Shown here: positions 50,855-59,376 of the stretch, piece by piece
How positions within the stretch are numbered: the first letter of the stretch is position 1
Layout of the letters: each line of letters starts with the position of its first letter
Source of the DNA: Cellulomonas fimi
GTDB lineage: Bacteria > Actinomycetota > Actinomycetes > Actinomycetales > Cellulomonadaceae
DNA length: 64,000 nucleotides
Direction: 5' to 3'
Assembly: GCF_028583725.1 (NCBI RefSeq)
Contig: NZ_CP110680.1
Span: 2,666,001 to 2,730,000, forward strand
Notes under the pieces: generated by a model
Databases searched by the model: none
What the model saw: the letters and a program-made list of their open reading frames with translations, nothing else
Told to the model about the DNA's origin: nothing
Made by a program: the position numbers and the translations under genes

Positions 50855-51454
50855 ATGGCCCGGCCCCGGCTGCACGACGACGCGCTGCGCGCACGCCTCC
50901 TCGAGGAGACGTCGCGCGTGATCTCCCGCGGCGGTCCCGACGCCGTGACGGTCCGCGACGTCGCGCGCGCCGCGGGCACCTCCGCGTCGGCGGTGTACTC
51001 GCTGTTCGGGGGCCGCGAGCCGCTGCTGCGCGCGGTGGGCGACGAGGCCGCCGCCCGGTTCGGCGCGTCGCTCGCGGCCGCCCCGCGCACGGGCGACCCC
51101 GCGGCCGACCTGCTCGCCCTCGGGCTCGCCTACCGCCGGTGGGCGCTCGACGAGCCGCACTTCTACCGCGTCATGTTCGGCACCCGCAGCACCGACGACC
51201 CGGCCGCCGCACCGGCAGCCCGGGCGACGACGTTCCTGGTGCTGCGGGACGCCGCGCACGCCGTCCTCGTCGCCGCGGACGCTCCCGGCGCGCAGGCGCG
51301 CGCGGACCGCGCCGCAGAAGGCCTGTGGGCGCTCGTCCACGGGCTCGTCGACCTCGAGCTCGGCGGCCTGCTGCCGGGCGCCGAGGACGTCGCGGCCGAG
51401 CGCTACGCGGCCGTGCTGCGAGCCGCCGGGCCCGGGATCCTGCGCGGCGCCTGA
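50855..51454 (+). CDS. TetR-family transcriptional regulator
   Basis: A 199-aa one-component repressor. The N-terminal HTH (~10–55) reads [42 protein letters not shown], with recognition helix SASAVYSLF. The C-terminal ligand domain (~85–195, TetR_C_13/WHG-like) contains HFYRVMFGT and [23 protein letters not shown] at 50855 is probably leaderless (TAGACT 6 nt upstream). It shares a 36-bp palindrome with the divergent membrane gene and likely represses both. Its ligand is unknown. The downstream HTH_42 gene begins 41 nt later with its own possible promoter. Confidence 0.9.
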   Translation: MARPRLHDDALRARLLEETSRVISRGGPDAVTVRDVARAAGTSASAVYSLFGGREPLLRAVGDEAAARFGASLAAAPRTGDPAADLLALGLAYRRWALDEPHFYRVMFGTRSTDDPAAAPAARATTFLVLRDAAHAVLVAADAPGAQARADRAAEGLWALVHGLVDLELGGLLPGAEDVAAERYAAVLRAAGPGILRGA

Positions 51455-51482
51455 CCCACGCCACGATGTCGGACGGCCGTGG

Positions 51483-51488
51483 GACGGT
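51483..51488 (+). promoter_or_regulatory. Candidate -10 GACGGT, HTH_42 gene
   Basis: GACGGT, 6 nt (AGGCCC), then GTG at 51495; no ribosome binding site. Confidence 0.35.
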
Positions 51489-51494
51489 AGGCCC

Positions 51495-52634
51495 GTGGGA
51501 GTCCAGTCCGTCAGCCGTGACCAGGTGCTGCGCCGCCGCGTGCGCGTCCAGCAGCTCGACCGGCCCGTCGACCCGACGCGTGCCGTGACCGACGCCGCGG
51601 TGCTCGACCTCGGCGTGCAGGACACCGGTCCCGACGGCGCCCTGTGGGCGCTCGCGGTCCGCGGCGTCCCCGTCCGGTCGCGCGCCTGGCCGCAGGACGA
51701 CCTCGCGCTCGTGTGGTCGCTGCGCGGCGCGCCGCACGCCTACCGTCGCGAGCGGTTGCGCGACGTCCAGGCCGCGCTGCGCCCCTACTCCGACGCCGAC
51801 GCGGCGTCGCGCATCTACGACGCCGCGAAGCCGCTGCGCGCCGCCGGGATCCGCCCCGTCGACGGCCTCGCCCACGCCGCACGGACCATGCGCGCGGTCG
51901 TCACGGAGCCCATGGTCAAGGGCGCCCTGTCGACCCGCATGACCCAGGAGCTGCCCGAGCCGTACGTGCGCTGGTGCCGCGCGTGCCGGGCGACGCACAT
52001 GTGGGAGATGACGTTCCGGCTCGCAGCCCTGCACGGCGGCCTCGAGCTCGAGCCGGGCACGTCGCCGCCCGTCGTGCGCCGGATCCCCGGGTGGCCGTCG
52101 TCACGCGTGGGCAGCGTCGAGCGCGCCCGGACGTCCCGCGTCGACCCGCTCGACCCCGTGCGGCTCGTGCTGCACCTCATGGGGCCCGCCGACCCGAAGC
52201 AGGTCGCCGTGTTCCTCGACGCGCCCCTCGCGGACGTCCGGGAGCGCTGGCCGGCCGACGTGGTCGACGTCGAGGTCGACGGCGCGCCGCGCTCGGTGCT
52301 CGCGTCCGACGCCGAGGCCCTCGCGCGTGCCGGGCGCGACGACGAGCCGCCGGTCGTCCGGCTGCTCGGCCCCTACGACCTCTTCCTGCAGTCGCGCGAC
52401 CGGGAGACGCTCGTGCCGGACCCCGCCCGCCGTCGCGCCCTGTGGCCCGTCCTCGGCAGGCCCGGCGCGGTGGTCGTCGACGGCGACGTCGTCGGCACGT
52501 GGCGCCCGCGGGCCCGGGGGCGCCGGCTCGGCCTCGAGCTCGACCCGTGGGTGCCGTGGACGCGGGACGTGCAGCGCGCGGTCGACGCCGAGCACGAGCG
52601 TCTCGCCGAGTTCCGCGGGCTCGAACGCACCTGA
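51495..52634 (+). CDS. Winged-helix HTH_42 protein (AlkX/AlkZ/YcaQ-like putative DNA glycosylase)
   Basis: A 379-aa protein of the HTH_42 (DUF1006) family. Family members YcaQ and AlkZ are DNA glycosylases that unhook crosslinks, while AlkX proteins also cover uncharacterised members. It begins with VSRDQVLRRRVRVQQLDRP, and tandem winged helices follow. The family-typical C-terminal block VRLLGPYDLFLQSRDRETLVPDPARR (~290–315) and GDVVGTWRPRARGRRLGLEL are clear. I cannot assign the catalytic Q-x-Q/D motif with certainty, so glycosylase activity is inference. GTG start at 51495. Its stop is only 3 nt from that of the convergent MBL gene. A second TetR target is possible. Confidence 0.82.
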   Translation: MGVQSVSRDQVLRRRVRVQQLDRPVDPTRAVTDAAVLDLGVQDTGPDGALWALAVRGVPVRSRAWPQDDLALVWSLRGAPHAYRRERLRDVQAALRPYSDADAASRIYDAAKPLRAAGIRPVDGLAHAARTMRAVVTEPMVKGALSTRMTQELPEPYVRWCRACRATHMWEMTFRLAALHGGLELEPGTSPPVVRRIPGWPSSRVGSVERARTSRVDPLDPVRLVLHLMGPADPKQVAVFLDAPLADVRERWPADVVDVEVDGAPRSVLASDAEALARAGRDDEPPVVRLLGPYDLFLQSRDRETLVPDPARRRALWPVLGRPGAVVVDGDVVGTWRPRARGRRLGLELDPWVPWTRDVQRAVDAEHERLAEFRGLERT

Positions 52635-52637
52635 CCG

Positions 52638-53438
52638 TCACAGAACCGTCGGCACGCCCCGCTCCAGCACGACCAGCCGGTCCGCCAGACCGGCGGCCGC
52701 CGCGCCCTCCACGAACGCCTCGAGCGGGTCGACGAAGTGCGCCCAGTCGGTGTGGTGGACGGGCACGACGCGCGCGCCCGCGAGCAGCCGGGTCGCGGCG
52801 ACCGCGCGCGCCGCGTCGAGCGTGAGCGGCTCGGCGCCGAACCGCCCGACGTTCGCACCGCCCACGAAGAGCACCGCCACGGCCACGTCGGGAAACCGCT
52901 CGGCGACCTGCGCGACGACGTCGACCTGCGCGTTGTCGCCCGACACGTAGACGGTCGGCTCCCCCGCGGCGCGCAGCACGAACCCGGTGACCTGCCCGCT
53001 CAGCGCCTCGGCGCCGGGCGGGCCGTGCACCGCGGGCACGGCGGTCACGCGGACCGCGCCGGCCGTCGTCTCCTCCCAGGGCTCCAGCCCGCGCACGCCC
53101 GGCACGCGCGCGGCCGCGTCGGGCGTCGAGAGCACGAGCGGCACGTCGGCGAGCAGCGCGCGGCCGCTGACGTCCAGGTTGTCGGCGTGCTGGTCGTGCG
53201 AGAGCAGGACCGCGTCGACGGTCCCGATCCCGGCTCGTGGGACCGCGGGCCCCACGAGCTTGCGCAGCGTGACGGCCCCCGGGTACTCGGCGGGCGCGTC
53301 GTCGAACGTCGGGTCGGTGAGGAAGGTCAGCCCCGCGTACCGCAGCAGCAGCGTCGGCCCGCCGACGAACGTGGCCTCCACGTGGCCGGTCGTCACGGGT
53401 GCGGTGCTCGGGCGGGCGTCGTCGGGTGTCGTGGTCAT
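52638..53438 (-). CDS. Metallo-beta-lactamase-fold hydrolase (UlaG-like)
   Basis: A 266-aa MBL-fold protein: TFVGGPTLLLRYAGLTFLTDPTFD (~22–45), LLSHDQHADNLD (~80, the metal motif is HxxHxDxLD, with DQHADN in place of HxHxDH), VPAVHGPPG (~135), VYVSGDNAQ and VVPVHHTDWAHF (~225). The first metal site is therefore partly altered, and this subgroup resembles UlaG-like or Zn-dependent hydrolases annotated only as MBL fold. The ATG at 53438 is chosen because CAGGCT lies exactly 6 nt upstream; an upstream in-frame extension to 53486 has no ribosome binding site. Substrate unknown. Confidence 0.8.
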   Translation of the reverse strand: MTTTPDDARPSTAPVTTGHVEATFVGGPTLLLRYAGLTFLTDPTFDDAPAEYPGAVTLRKLVGPAVPRAGIGTVDAVLLSHDQHADNLDVSGRALLADVPLVLSTPDAAARVPGVRGLEPWEETTAGAVRVTAVPAVHGPPGAEALSGQVTGFVLRAAGEPTVYVSGDNAQVDVVAQVAERFPDVAVAVLFVGGANVGRFGAEPLTLDAARAVAATRLLAGARVVPVHHTDWAHFVDPLEAFVEGAAAAGLADRLVVLERGVPTVL

Positions 53439-53444
53439 GCGGCG

Positions 53445-53450
53445 AGCCTG
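53445..53450 (-). promoter_or_regulatory. Candidate -10 CAGGCT, MBL-fold gene
   Basis: CAGGCT, 6 nt (CGCCGC), then ATG at 53438. Confidence 0.4.
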
Positions 53451-53613
53451 CCGCCTGTCCCGGCAGGTCGGAAGAGGCAAGGTCACCGCCGACCCGTCGC
53501 ACCGCCGACGGGTCGCTGCGCGCCCACTCTCGCACCGGCGGTCCGCAGTGTCCGCGGCAGCATCGCGCCGCCTTCCGGCAGGAATGACGGGGACCCGCGT
53601 CGGTGGTCCGGCC

Positions 53614-53619
53614 TAGCGT
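53614..53619 (+). promoter_or_regulatory. -10 element TAGCGT, leaderless leader ORF of the EamA gene
   Basis: TAGCGT, 6 nt (GGCGTC), then ATG at 53626, the start of an 11-codon ORF and not of the transporter itself. Confidence 0.55.
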
Positions 53620-53625
53620 GGCGTC

Positions 53626-53661
53626 ATGACGTCCACGCTCCCTGCCGGCGGCCGCCCGTGA
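53626..53661 (+). CDS. Putative 11-residue leader peptide upstream of the EamA transporter
   Basis: Short ORF MTSTLPAGGRP then TGA. Its ATG stands at the leaderless distance from TAGCGT. Its stop overlaps the GTG start of the EamA gene (GTGA, 53658–53661), an arrangement for reinitiation. The EamA start has no other ribosome binding site, so leader translation may deliver ribosomes to it. Too short to judge by composition; support is positional only. Confidence 0.5.
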   Translation: MTSTLPAGGRP

Positions 53662-54605
53662 GCCGCCGGGGCTGGCTCCTGCTCGTCGCGATGGGCGTGA
53701 TCTGGGGTGTCCCCTACCTGCTCATCAAGGTCGCCGTCGGCGAGGTCACGCCCGCGATGGTCGTGTTCGTGCGCACGGGGCTCGGCGCGCTGCTCCTCGT
53801 GCCGTTCGCGCTGCGCGGCGGCGGCCTGCGTGTGCTGCGCGGCCACTGGCGGCCGGTCGTCGCGTTCGCGGTCCTGGAGATCGTCGGCCCGTGGATCCTG
53901 CTGTCGAACGCCGAGCGCTCGCTGTCGAGCTCGCTCACGGGCCTGCTCGTCGCGACCGTGCCGATCGCCGCGGTCGTCCTCGCGCGCGTCGTCGCCAACG
54001 AGCACGTGACGCTGGTCCGGTGGGCCGGCCTGCTGGTCGCGCTGGGCGGCGTGGCGCTGCTGCTCGGTCCGGGCGCCGGCGCCGACGACCCGTGGGCGGT
54101 CACGCAGGTGCTGCTCGCCGCGCTCGGCTACGCGACGGCCCCGATGATCGCGGACCGCTACCTGCGCGACGTCCCGCCGATCCCCCTGACCACGGCCTGT
54201 CTGGCGCTGTCCGCGCTCGCGTACGCGCCGGTCGTGGCGTTCACCGGGCCACACCCGTGGCCGTCGACGCCCGCCGTGCTGTCGCTCGCAGCCCTCGGCG
54301 CCGTCTGCACCGCCCTGGCGTTCGTGCTGTTCTTCGGCCTGATCGCCGAGGTCGGCGCGGCGCGCTCGACGCTCGTCGCGTACCTCAACCCGGTCGTCGC
54401 GGTGCTGCTCGGCGCGCTCGTGCTCGACGAGCCGGTGACCGTGACGGTCGTCGTCGCGACCGCGCTCATCCTGATCGGCTCGGCCGCCGCCTCGCGGCGG
54501 ACGTCCGGCCGCGCACCGCGCCCCGACGAGCCCGCCGACGCGGTGCCCGCCGGGGAGGCGAACGTGGCGGTCGGCGCGGCTACGCCTCCACGACCACCGG
54601 GATGA
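53658..54605 (+). CDS. EamA/DMT-family transporter
   Basis: A 315-aa drug/metabolite transporter with ten predicted membrane segments in two EamA repeats (~5–130 and ~145–280). The first begins VSRRGWLLLVAMGVIWGVPYLL with the WGxPYLLIK signature, and the second ends RSTLVAYLNPVVAVLLGALVLDEPV, the family signature. The C-terminal ~30 residues are polar. The GTG at 53658 is inside a GTGA overlap with an 11-codon leader ORF. The last 26 bp overlap the 3' end of the convergent rnj gene. Substrate unknown; amino acids or metabolites are typical. Confidence 0.88.
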   Translation: MSRRGWLLLVAMGVIWGVPYLLIKVAVGEVTPAMVVFVRTGLGALLLVPFALRGGGLRVLRGHWRPVVAFAVLEIVGPWILLSNAERSLSSSLTGLLVATVPIAAVVLARVVANEHVTLVRWAGLLVALGGVALLLGPGAGADDPWAVTQVLLAALGYATAPMIADRYLRDVPPIPLTTACLALSALAYAPVVAFTGPHPWPSTPAVLSLAALGAVCTALAFVLFFGLIAEVGAARSTLVAYLNPVVAVLLGALVLDEPVTVTVVVATALILIGSAAASRRTSGRAPRPDEPADAVPAGEANVAVGAATPPRPPG

Positions 54606-56265
54606 TCATCGGCCGGCGACGCAGCCGGTTCGACACCCAGCGGCCGACGACGCGACGCATCACCTGCTGCAGCTGGTGCGTGTCGACCGCACCCTGCGCC
54701 GCGGCCTCCTCGAGCGCCCGCGTGAGGTCCGGGAGGATGTCCTCGAAGACCTCGTCCTGCTCCGCGAAGCCGCGCGCGTGGATCTGCGGGCCCGCGAGCA
54801 CCTTGCCGTCGGCCGAGCTGACCACCGCGAAGATCGAGATGAAGCCCTCGTCGCCGAGGATGCGGCGGTCCTTGAGCTCGGCCTCGGTGATGCCGCCGAC
54901 GCTCGACCCGTCCACGTACACGTAGCCGCACGGGACCGCGCCGACGACCGACGCCTTGCCGTCGACGAGGTCGACGACGACACCGTCCTCGGCGAGGACG
55001 ACCCGGTCGGCCGGCACACCGGTCTGCACGGCCAGGGCCGCGTTCGCGACGAGGTGCCGCACCTCGCCGTGCACCGGCATGACGTTGCGGGGCTTGAGGA
55101 TGTTGTAGCAGTACAGGAGCTCGCCGGCGCTCGCGTGGCCCGACACGTGCACCTTCGCGTTGCCCGAGTGCACGACGCGCGCGCCGAGGCGGGTCAGCCC
55201 GTTGATGACCCGGAACACCGCGTTCTCGTTCCCGGGGATGAGCGACGACGCGAGGATCACCGTGTCGCCGGGGCCGACGGACACCTTGTGGTCGTTGTTC
55301 GCGATGCGCGACAGGGCCGCCATCGGCTCGCCCTGCGAGCCCGTGCACATGAGGACGACCTCGTCGTCGGGCAGGTCGTCGACCGCCTTGAGGTCGATCA
55401 GCACGCCCTCCGGCACGGTGAGGTAGCCGAGCTCGGACGCGATGGCCATGTTGCGGACCATCGAACGGCCGACCAGCGCGACGCGCCGGCCGTGCGCGAC
55501 GGCGGCGTCGAGCACCTGCTGCACGCGGTGCACGTGCGACGCGAACGACGCGACGATGATGCGCTTGGTCGAGTCGGCGAACACCGAGTCGAGCACCGGT
55601 CCGATGCCGCGCTCCTGCGCGACGAACCCCGGGACCTCGGCGTTGGTCGAGTCCACCATGAACAGGTCGACGCCCTGCTCACCGAGCCGCGCGAACGCGC
55701 GCAGGTCGGTGATGCGCCCGTCGAGCGGGAGCTGGTCCATCTTGAAGTCGCCCGTGTGCAGCACGGTGCCCGCACCGGTGCGGACGGCGACGGCGAGCGC
55801 GTCCGGGATCGAGTGGTTGACCGCCACGAACTCGCACTCGAACACGCCGAGCGTCTCGGTCCGGCCCTCGCGCACCGCCAGCGTGAACGGCTGGATCCGG
55901 TGCTCCTTGAGCTTCGCCTCGACGAACGCGAGCGTGAGCTGCGAGCCGACCAGCGGGATGTCGCGGCGCAGCCGCAGCAGGTACGGCACGGCGCCGATGT
56001 GGTCCTCGTGGCCGTGCGTGAGGACGATGGCCTCGATGTCGTCGAGCCGGCCCCGGATGTAGTCGAAGTCCGGGAGGATCAGGTCGACGCCGGGCTGGTG
56101 GTCCTCGGGGAACAGGACGCCGCAGTCGATGACGAGCAGCCGGCCGGCGTACTCGAGGACCGCCATGTTGCGTCCGACCTCACCGAGCCCGCCGAGGGCG
56201 ACGACGCGCAGGGCGCCGTCGGGCAGCGCGGGCGGCAGGGTGAGCTCGGGGTGGGGGTGGCTCAA
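54580..56265 (-). CDS. rnj: Ribonuclease J
   Basis: Metallo-beta-lactamase/beta-CASP ribonuclease, 5'-3' exo- and endonuclease in mRNA decay and rRNA maturation. The 561-aa protein has metal motif LTHGHEDHIGA (~80), HTGDFKMD, VDSTNAEVPG, the beta-CASP motifs SFASHVHRVQQV (~260) and GSQGEP (~345), and SGHASAGEL (~395), plus a C-terminal dimerisation domain ending RPMIIPVVVEA. TTG start at 56265 is supported by AGGAGAACCCT upstream and the family N-terminus. The dapA–rnj order with a 14-nt gap is conserved in actinobacteria, so they are cotranscribed. Confidence 0.95.
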   Translation of the reverse strand: MSHPHPELTLPPALPDGALRVVALGGLGEVGRNMAVLEYAGRLLVIDCGVLFPEDHQPGVDLILPDFDYIRGRLDDIEAIVLTHGHEDHIGAVPYLLRLRRDIPLVGSQLTLAFVEAKLKEHRIQPFTLAVREGRTETLGVFECEFVAVNHSIPDALAVAVRTGAGTVLHTGDFKMDQLPLDGRITDLRAFARLGEQGVDLFMVDSTNAEVPGFVAQERGIGPVLDSVFADSTKRIIVASFASHVHRVQQVLDAAVAHGRRVALVGRSMVRNMAIASELGYLTVPEGVLIDLKAVDDLPDDEVVLMCTGSQGEPMAALSRIANNDHKVSVGPGDTVILASSLIPGNENAVFRVINGLTRLGARVVHSGNAKVHVSGHASAGELLYCYNILKPRNVMPVHGEVRHLVANAALAVQTGVPADRVVLAEDGVVVDLVDGKASVVGAVPCGYVYVDGSSVGGITEAELKDRRILGDEGFISIFAVVSSADGKVLAGPQIHARGFAEQDEVFEDILPDLTRALEEAAAQGAVDTHQLQQVMRRVVGRWVSNRLRRRPMIIPVVVEA

Positions 56266-56279
56266 AGGGTTCTCCTGGG

Positions 56280-57197
56280 TCAGCGGAGCGCGACGTCGAG
56301 CAGTCCGGCGGCGCGCAGGCCGTCCCGGATCGCGTCGACCTCGTCGTCGGTCGCGGGCACGAGCGGCAGCCGCGTCGATCGGGTCGGGATGAGGCCGAGG
56401 ATCTCGCACGCGGCCTTCGCGGCGACGCCCTGGAAGCCGGCGCCGTTGAGGGCGTCGATCGCGGGCACGACGGCACGGAACTGGCGCAGCGCCTCGGCGT
56501 GGTCGCCCGCGTCCCACGCACGGACCACGGCGGCGAGCTGAGCGGGCGCGACGTGGCCGGACACGCTGACGATGCCGACGCCGCCCGCCGCGAGCAGCGT
56601 GAGCAGCGCACCGTCGTCACCGGAGTACCAGGCGAGCCCGGTCCGCGCGATCGCCTTGGTCGCCGCGAAGGCGTCGCCGGCGGCGTCCTTCATGGCGACG
56701 ACGCGGTCGTGCGCGGCGAGGGCGTCGAGGCTGTCGGGCGAGAAGCGGACGCCGGTGCGGCCGGGCACGTCGTAGAGCATGACGGGCAGCTCGGTCGCGT
56801 CGGCGATGGCGCGCACGTGCGCGACGACCCCCGCCTGCGACGGGCGGGAGTAGTACGGCGTGACGACGAGCAGCCCGTGCGCCCCGGCCTCGGCGGCCTG
56901 CTCGGCCATGCGGACGGCGTGCGCGGTGTCGTTGGAGCCGGCGCCCGCGAGGACGAACGCGTCGTCGCCGACGGCCTCGACGACGGCCTGCACGAGCTCG
57001 GCCTTCTCGGGCGCGTGCGTCGTCGGCGCCTCGCCCGTCGTCCCGTTGAGGACGAGGCCGTCGTTGCCCTGCTCGACCAGGCGCTTCGCCAGGGTGACCG
57101 CCGCGCCGAGGTCGACGGCACCGTCGGGGGTCATCGGCGTCACCATCGCGGTGAGCACGGCCCCGAACGGTCGGGCGGGCGTGGCGGCGCGGGTCAT
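56280..57197 (-). CDS. dapA: 4-hydroxy-tetrahydrodipicolinate synthase
   Basis: Condenses pyruvate with aspartate semialdehyde, the first committed step to diaminopimelate and lysine. The 305-aa TIM barrel has GTTGEAPTT (~52–60), Tyr of the catalytic triad in TPYYSRPSQ, VMLYDVPGRTG (~140) and Schiff-base Lys in VVAMKDAAGD (~170). ATG at 57197 lies exactly 6 nt from TACCGT with no ribosome binding site, a likely leaderless start for the dapA–rnj operon. dapB and dapF also lie in the window but in separate units. The dfrA gene is 61 nt upstream on the same strand. Confidence 0.96.
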   Translation of the reverse strand: MTRAATPARPFGAVLTAMVTPMTPDGAVDLGAAVTLAKRLVEQGNDGLVLNGTTGEAPTTHAPEKAELVQAVVEAVGDDAFVLAGAGSNDTAHAVRMAEQAAEAGAHGLLVVTPYYSRPSQAGVVAHVRAIADATELPVMLYDVPGRTGVRFSPDSLDALAAHDRVVAMKDAAGDAFAATKAIARTGLAWYSGDDGALLTLLAAGGVGIVSVSGHVAPAQLAAVVRAWDAGDHAEALRQFRAVVPAIDALNGAGFQGVAAKAACEILGLIPTRSTRLPLVPATDDEVDAIRDGLRAAGLLDVALR

Positions 57198-57203
57198 GCG
57201 CTC

Positions 57204-57209
57204 ACGGTA
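57204..57209 (-). promoter_or_regulatory. -10 element TACCGT, leaderless dapA–rnj
   Basis: TACCGT, 6 nt (GAGCGC), then ATG at 57197, in the gap after dfrA. Confidence 0.55.
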
Positions 57210-57258
57210 CCGCCCGCCGGACCTGCGGCGGTGCCCGGACCACGCCCCGGACGACGCG

Positions 57259-57756
57259 TCAGCGCCGCACCCACGTGCGGTAGCGGTAGCGCGTCGGGCC
57301 CGACACCTGCCACTCGCCCGTGACGTCCGCGGGGTCCCGCTCGCGCCACGCGTCCGCGTCGAGCCGCGGGGCGTGCGCGTCGCCCGCGACGTCGAGGTCG
57401 ACGACGGTCGCCTCGACCCGGTCGGCGGACGGCAGCGCCGCCGCGAAGACCTCTCCCCCGCCGATCACCCACGTCTCGACGTCGCCGACGAGCGCGAGCG
57501 CGTCCTCGAACGAGCCCACGACCTCGGCGCCCGGCGCCTCGAAGGTGGGGTCCCTGCTGAGGACGACGTTGCGGCGACCGGGCAGCGGGCGCACGTGCGG
57601 CGGCAGCGACTCCCACGTCGCGCGTCCCATGACGACCGGGTGGCCCGTCGTGAGGCGGCGGAACCGCGCCTGGTCCTCGGGCAGGTGCCACGGGATGCCC
57701 CCGCTGGCCCCGATGACGCCTGCGGGGGTCTGGGCCCAGACGAGGACGACGCTCAC
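57259..57756 (-). CDS. folA: Dihydrofolate reductase
   Basis: NADPH-dependent reduction of dihydrofolate, 165 aa from the chosen start. Folate-site signatures are [24 protein letters not shown] (~12–35, with the W and the catalytic acid in PEDQ), [36 protein letters not shown] (~95–108) and a Tyr/Arg-rich end TRYRYRTW. The GTG at 57756 lies 7 nt after TAGCAT; an ATG three codons upstream (57765) overlaps that hexamer and is the alternative. No thyA/thyX gene lies beside it. It is divergent from the gabD-like gene. Confidence 0.93.
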   Translation of the reverse strand: MSVVLVWAQTPAGVIGASGGIPWHLPEDQARFRRLTTGHPVVMGRATWESLPPHVRPLPGRRNVVLSRDPTFEAPGAEVVGSFEDALALVGDVETWVIGGGEVFAAALPSADRVEATVVDLDVAGDAHAPRLDADAWRERDPADVTGEWQVSGPTRYRYRTWVRR

Positions 57757-57763
57757 GCGCGCC

Positions 57764-57769
57764 ATGCTA
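57764..57769 (-). promoter_or_regulatory. -10 element TAGCAT, leaderless folA
   Basis: TAGCAT, 7 nt, then GTG at 57756. The hexamer includes the alternative ATG at 57765, so only one of the two readings can be right. Confidence 0.45.
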
Positions 57770-57838
57770 GGTCGACGCACCTGGCCGGCCCCGCCGCGCC
57801 GGTGCCCCGGTCGCCGTGTGCGCACGCGGCCGCCGGGC

Positions 57839-57844
57839 GACACT
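57839..57844 (+). promoter_or_regulatory. Candidate -10 GACACT, gabD-like gene
   Basis: GACACT, 6 nt (GGACCG), then ATG at 57851; no ribosome binding site. Confidence 0.35.
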
Positions 57845-57850
57845 GGACCG

Positions 57851-59329
57851 ATGACGACGACGTCCTCGCACCTGCCCCCCACGGTCGCCGCGCACGTCCC
57901 CACGGGTGTCCTCGTCGGCGGCGTCTGGCGACCCGCGCACTCCGGTCGCACGTTCGAGGTCGCCGACCCCGCCACGACCGAGGTCCTGTTCGACGTCGCG
58001 GACGGGGACGAGCAGGACGCGCTCGACGCGCTCACCGCGGCCGACGCGGCGTTCGAGGAGTGGCGCACCGCCGCGCCGCGCGTGCGTTCCGACGTGCTGC
58101 GGGCCGTGTTCGACTCGCTCACGCGCAGGACGGAGGACGTCGCCGCGCTGGTCACCGCCGAGGGCGGCAAGCCGCTCGCCGAGTCACGCGCCGAGGTCGC
58201 CTACGCGGCCGAGTACGTGCGCTGGTACTCCGAGCAGGCGGTGCGGCTCGACGGCCTCGCCCGGCGCGCGCCCGCGGGCACCCACCACCAGCTCGTGCTG
58301 CGGCGTGCCGTCGGGCCCGCCCTGCTCATCGCCCCGTGGAACTTCCCGATCGCGATGATCGCGCGCAAGGTCGCGCCCGCCCTCGCCGCCGGGTGCACCG
58401 CCGTCGTCAAGCCCGCGCAGCTCACGCCACTCACGACCGCGTTCGTCGCCGAGATCGTGCGCGAGGAGCTCGCGGCGCGCGACCTGCCGACGGGCGTGCT
58501 CAACGTCGTGCCCACGTCCTCGGCGCGCTCCGTCTCGGGTCCGCTGCTCGCCGACGAGCGGCTGCGCAAGCTGTCGTTCACCGGGTCGACCGAGGTCGGC
58601 GCGACGCTGCTCAAGGCGTCCGCGGACCGCATCCTGCGCACGTCGATGGAGCTCGGCGGGAACGCCCCGTTCCTCGTGTTCGACGACGCCGACCTCGACG
58701 CCGCGGTCGAGGGCGCGGTGCAGGCGAAGATGCGCAACGCGGGTCAGACGTGCGTCGCCGCGAACCGCTTCCTCGTGCAGGAGGGCGTCGCGCCGGAGTT
58801 CACCCGACGTCTGACGGCGGCGTTCGGCGACCTCGTCGTCGGGCACGGCGCCGACCCGGGCACGACCGTCGGGCCGCTCATCGAGGCGGCAGCGGTCGAC
58901 CGCGTCGAGGAGGTCGTCGCCGAGGCGGTCGACGGCGGCGCGCGCGTGCACGTCGGCGGCGAGCGCCCCGCCCGCCCCGGCTACTTCTACGCACCGACGG
59001 TCGTCGACCGCGTCGACCCGGACGCGCGGCTCGTCCGCGAGGAGATCTTCGGCCCCGTCGCGCCCGTCGTGACGTTCGGCTCCGAGGCGGACGGCGTCCG
59101 GCTCGCGAACGGCACGCCGTTCGGGCTGGTCGCGTACGCGTACACGCGCGACGTCGGGCGCGTCATGCGGCTCGCGGAGGCGCTCGAGACCGGGATGCTC
59201 GGCGTGAACCGCGGCATGGTGTCCGACGCGAGCGCTCCGTTCGGCGGGGTCAAGTCGTCCGGGCTCGGGCGCGAGGGCGGCGAGGCGGGCCTCGAGGAGT
59301 ACCTCGAGACGGTGTACGTGGCGCTCTGA
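57851..59329 (+). CDS. gabD: NAD(P)-dependent aldehyde dehydrogenase, succinate-semialdehyde dehydrogenase type
   Basis: A 492-aa aldehyde dehydrogenase. It has the NAD(P) site [20 protein letters not shown] (~155) and [13 protein letters not shown]. The active-site Glu is in [19 protein letters not shown] (~268), Cys in [14 protein letters not shown] (~300), and [11 protein letters not shown]. The pattern fits GabD-type succinate-semialdehyde dehydrogenases (E. coli GabD 482 aa), which oxidise succinate semialdehyde to succinate in GABA breakdown. No gabT lies nearby, so the substrate is only probable. ATG at 57851, divergent from folA; azlCD follows 47 nt later with its own possible promoter. 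Confidence 0.87.
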   Translation: MTTTSSHLPPTVAAHVPTGVLVGGVWRPAHSGRTFEVADPATTEVLFDVADGDEQDALDALTAADAAFEEWRTAAPRVRSDVLRAVFDSLTRRTEDVAALVTAEGGKPLAESRAEVAYAAEYVRWYSEQAVRLDGLARRAPAGTHHQLVLRRAVGPALLIAPWNFPIAMIARKVAPALAAGCTAVVKPAQLTPLTTAFVAEIVREELAARDLPTGVLNVVPTSSARSVSGPLLADERLRKLSFTGSTEVGATLLKASADRILRTSMELGGNAPFLVFDDADLDAAVEGAVQAKMRNAGQTCVAANRFLVQEGVAPEFTRRLTAAFGDLVVGHGADPGTTVGPLIEAAAVDRVEEVVAEAVDGGARVHVGGERPARPGYFYAPTVVDRVDPDARLVREEIFGPVAPVVTFGSEADGVRLANGTPFGLVAYAYTRDVGRVMRLAEALETGMLGVNRGMVSDASAPFGGVKSSGLGREGGEAGLEEYLETVYVAL

Positions 59330-59363
59330 CCGGGGGCGTCGCGGACCCGGCGCGCCGGTGTGC

Positions 59364-59369
59364 GACAGT
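59364..59369 (+). promoter_or_regulatory. Candidate -10 GACAGT, azlCD
   Basis: GACAGT, 7 nt, then the first of two GTG codons at 59377. Confidence 0.35.
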
Positions 59370-59376
59370 GACCCGC

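Noticed and set aside
53438..53486. Earlier start for the MBL-fold gene at 53486
   Set aside because: No ribosome binding site and no family similarity in the extra 16 residues; ATG at 53438 has the leaderless hexamer spacing.
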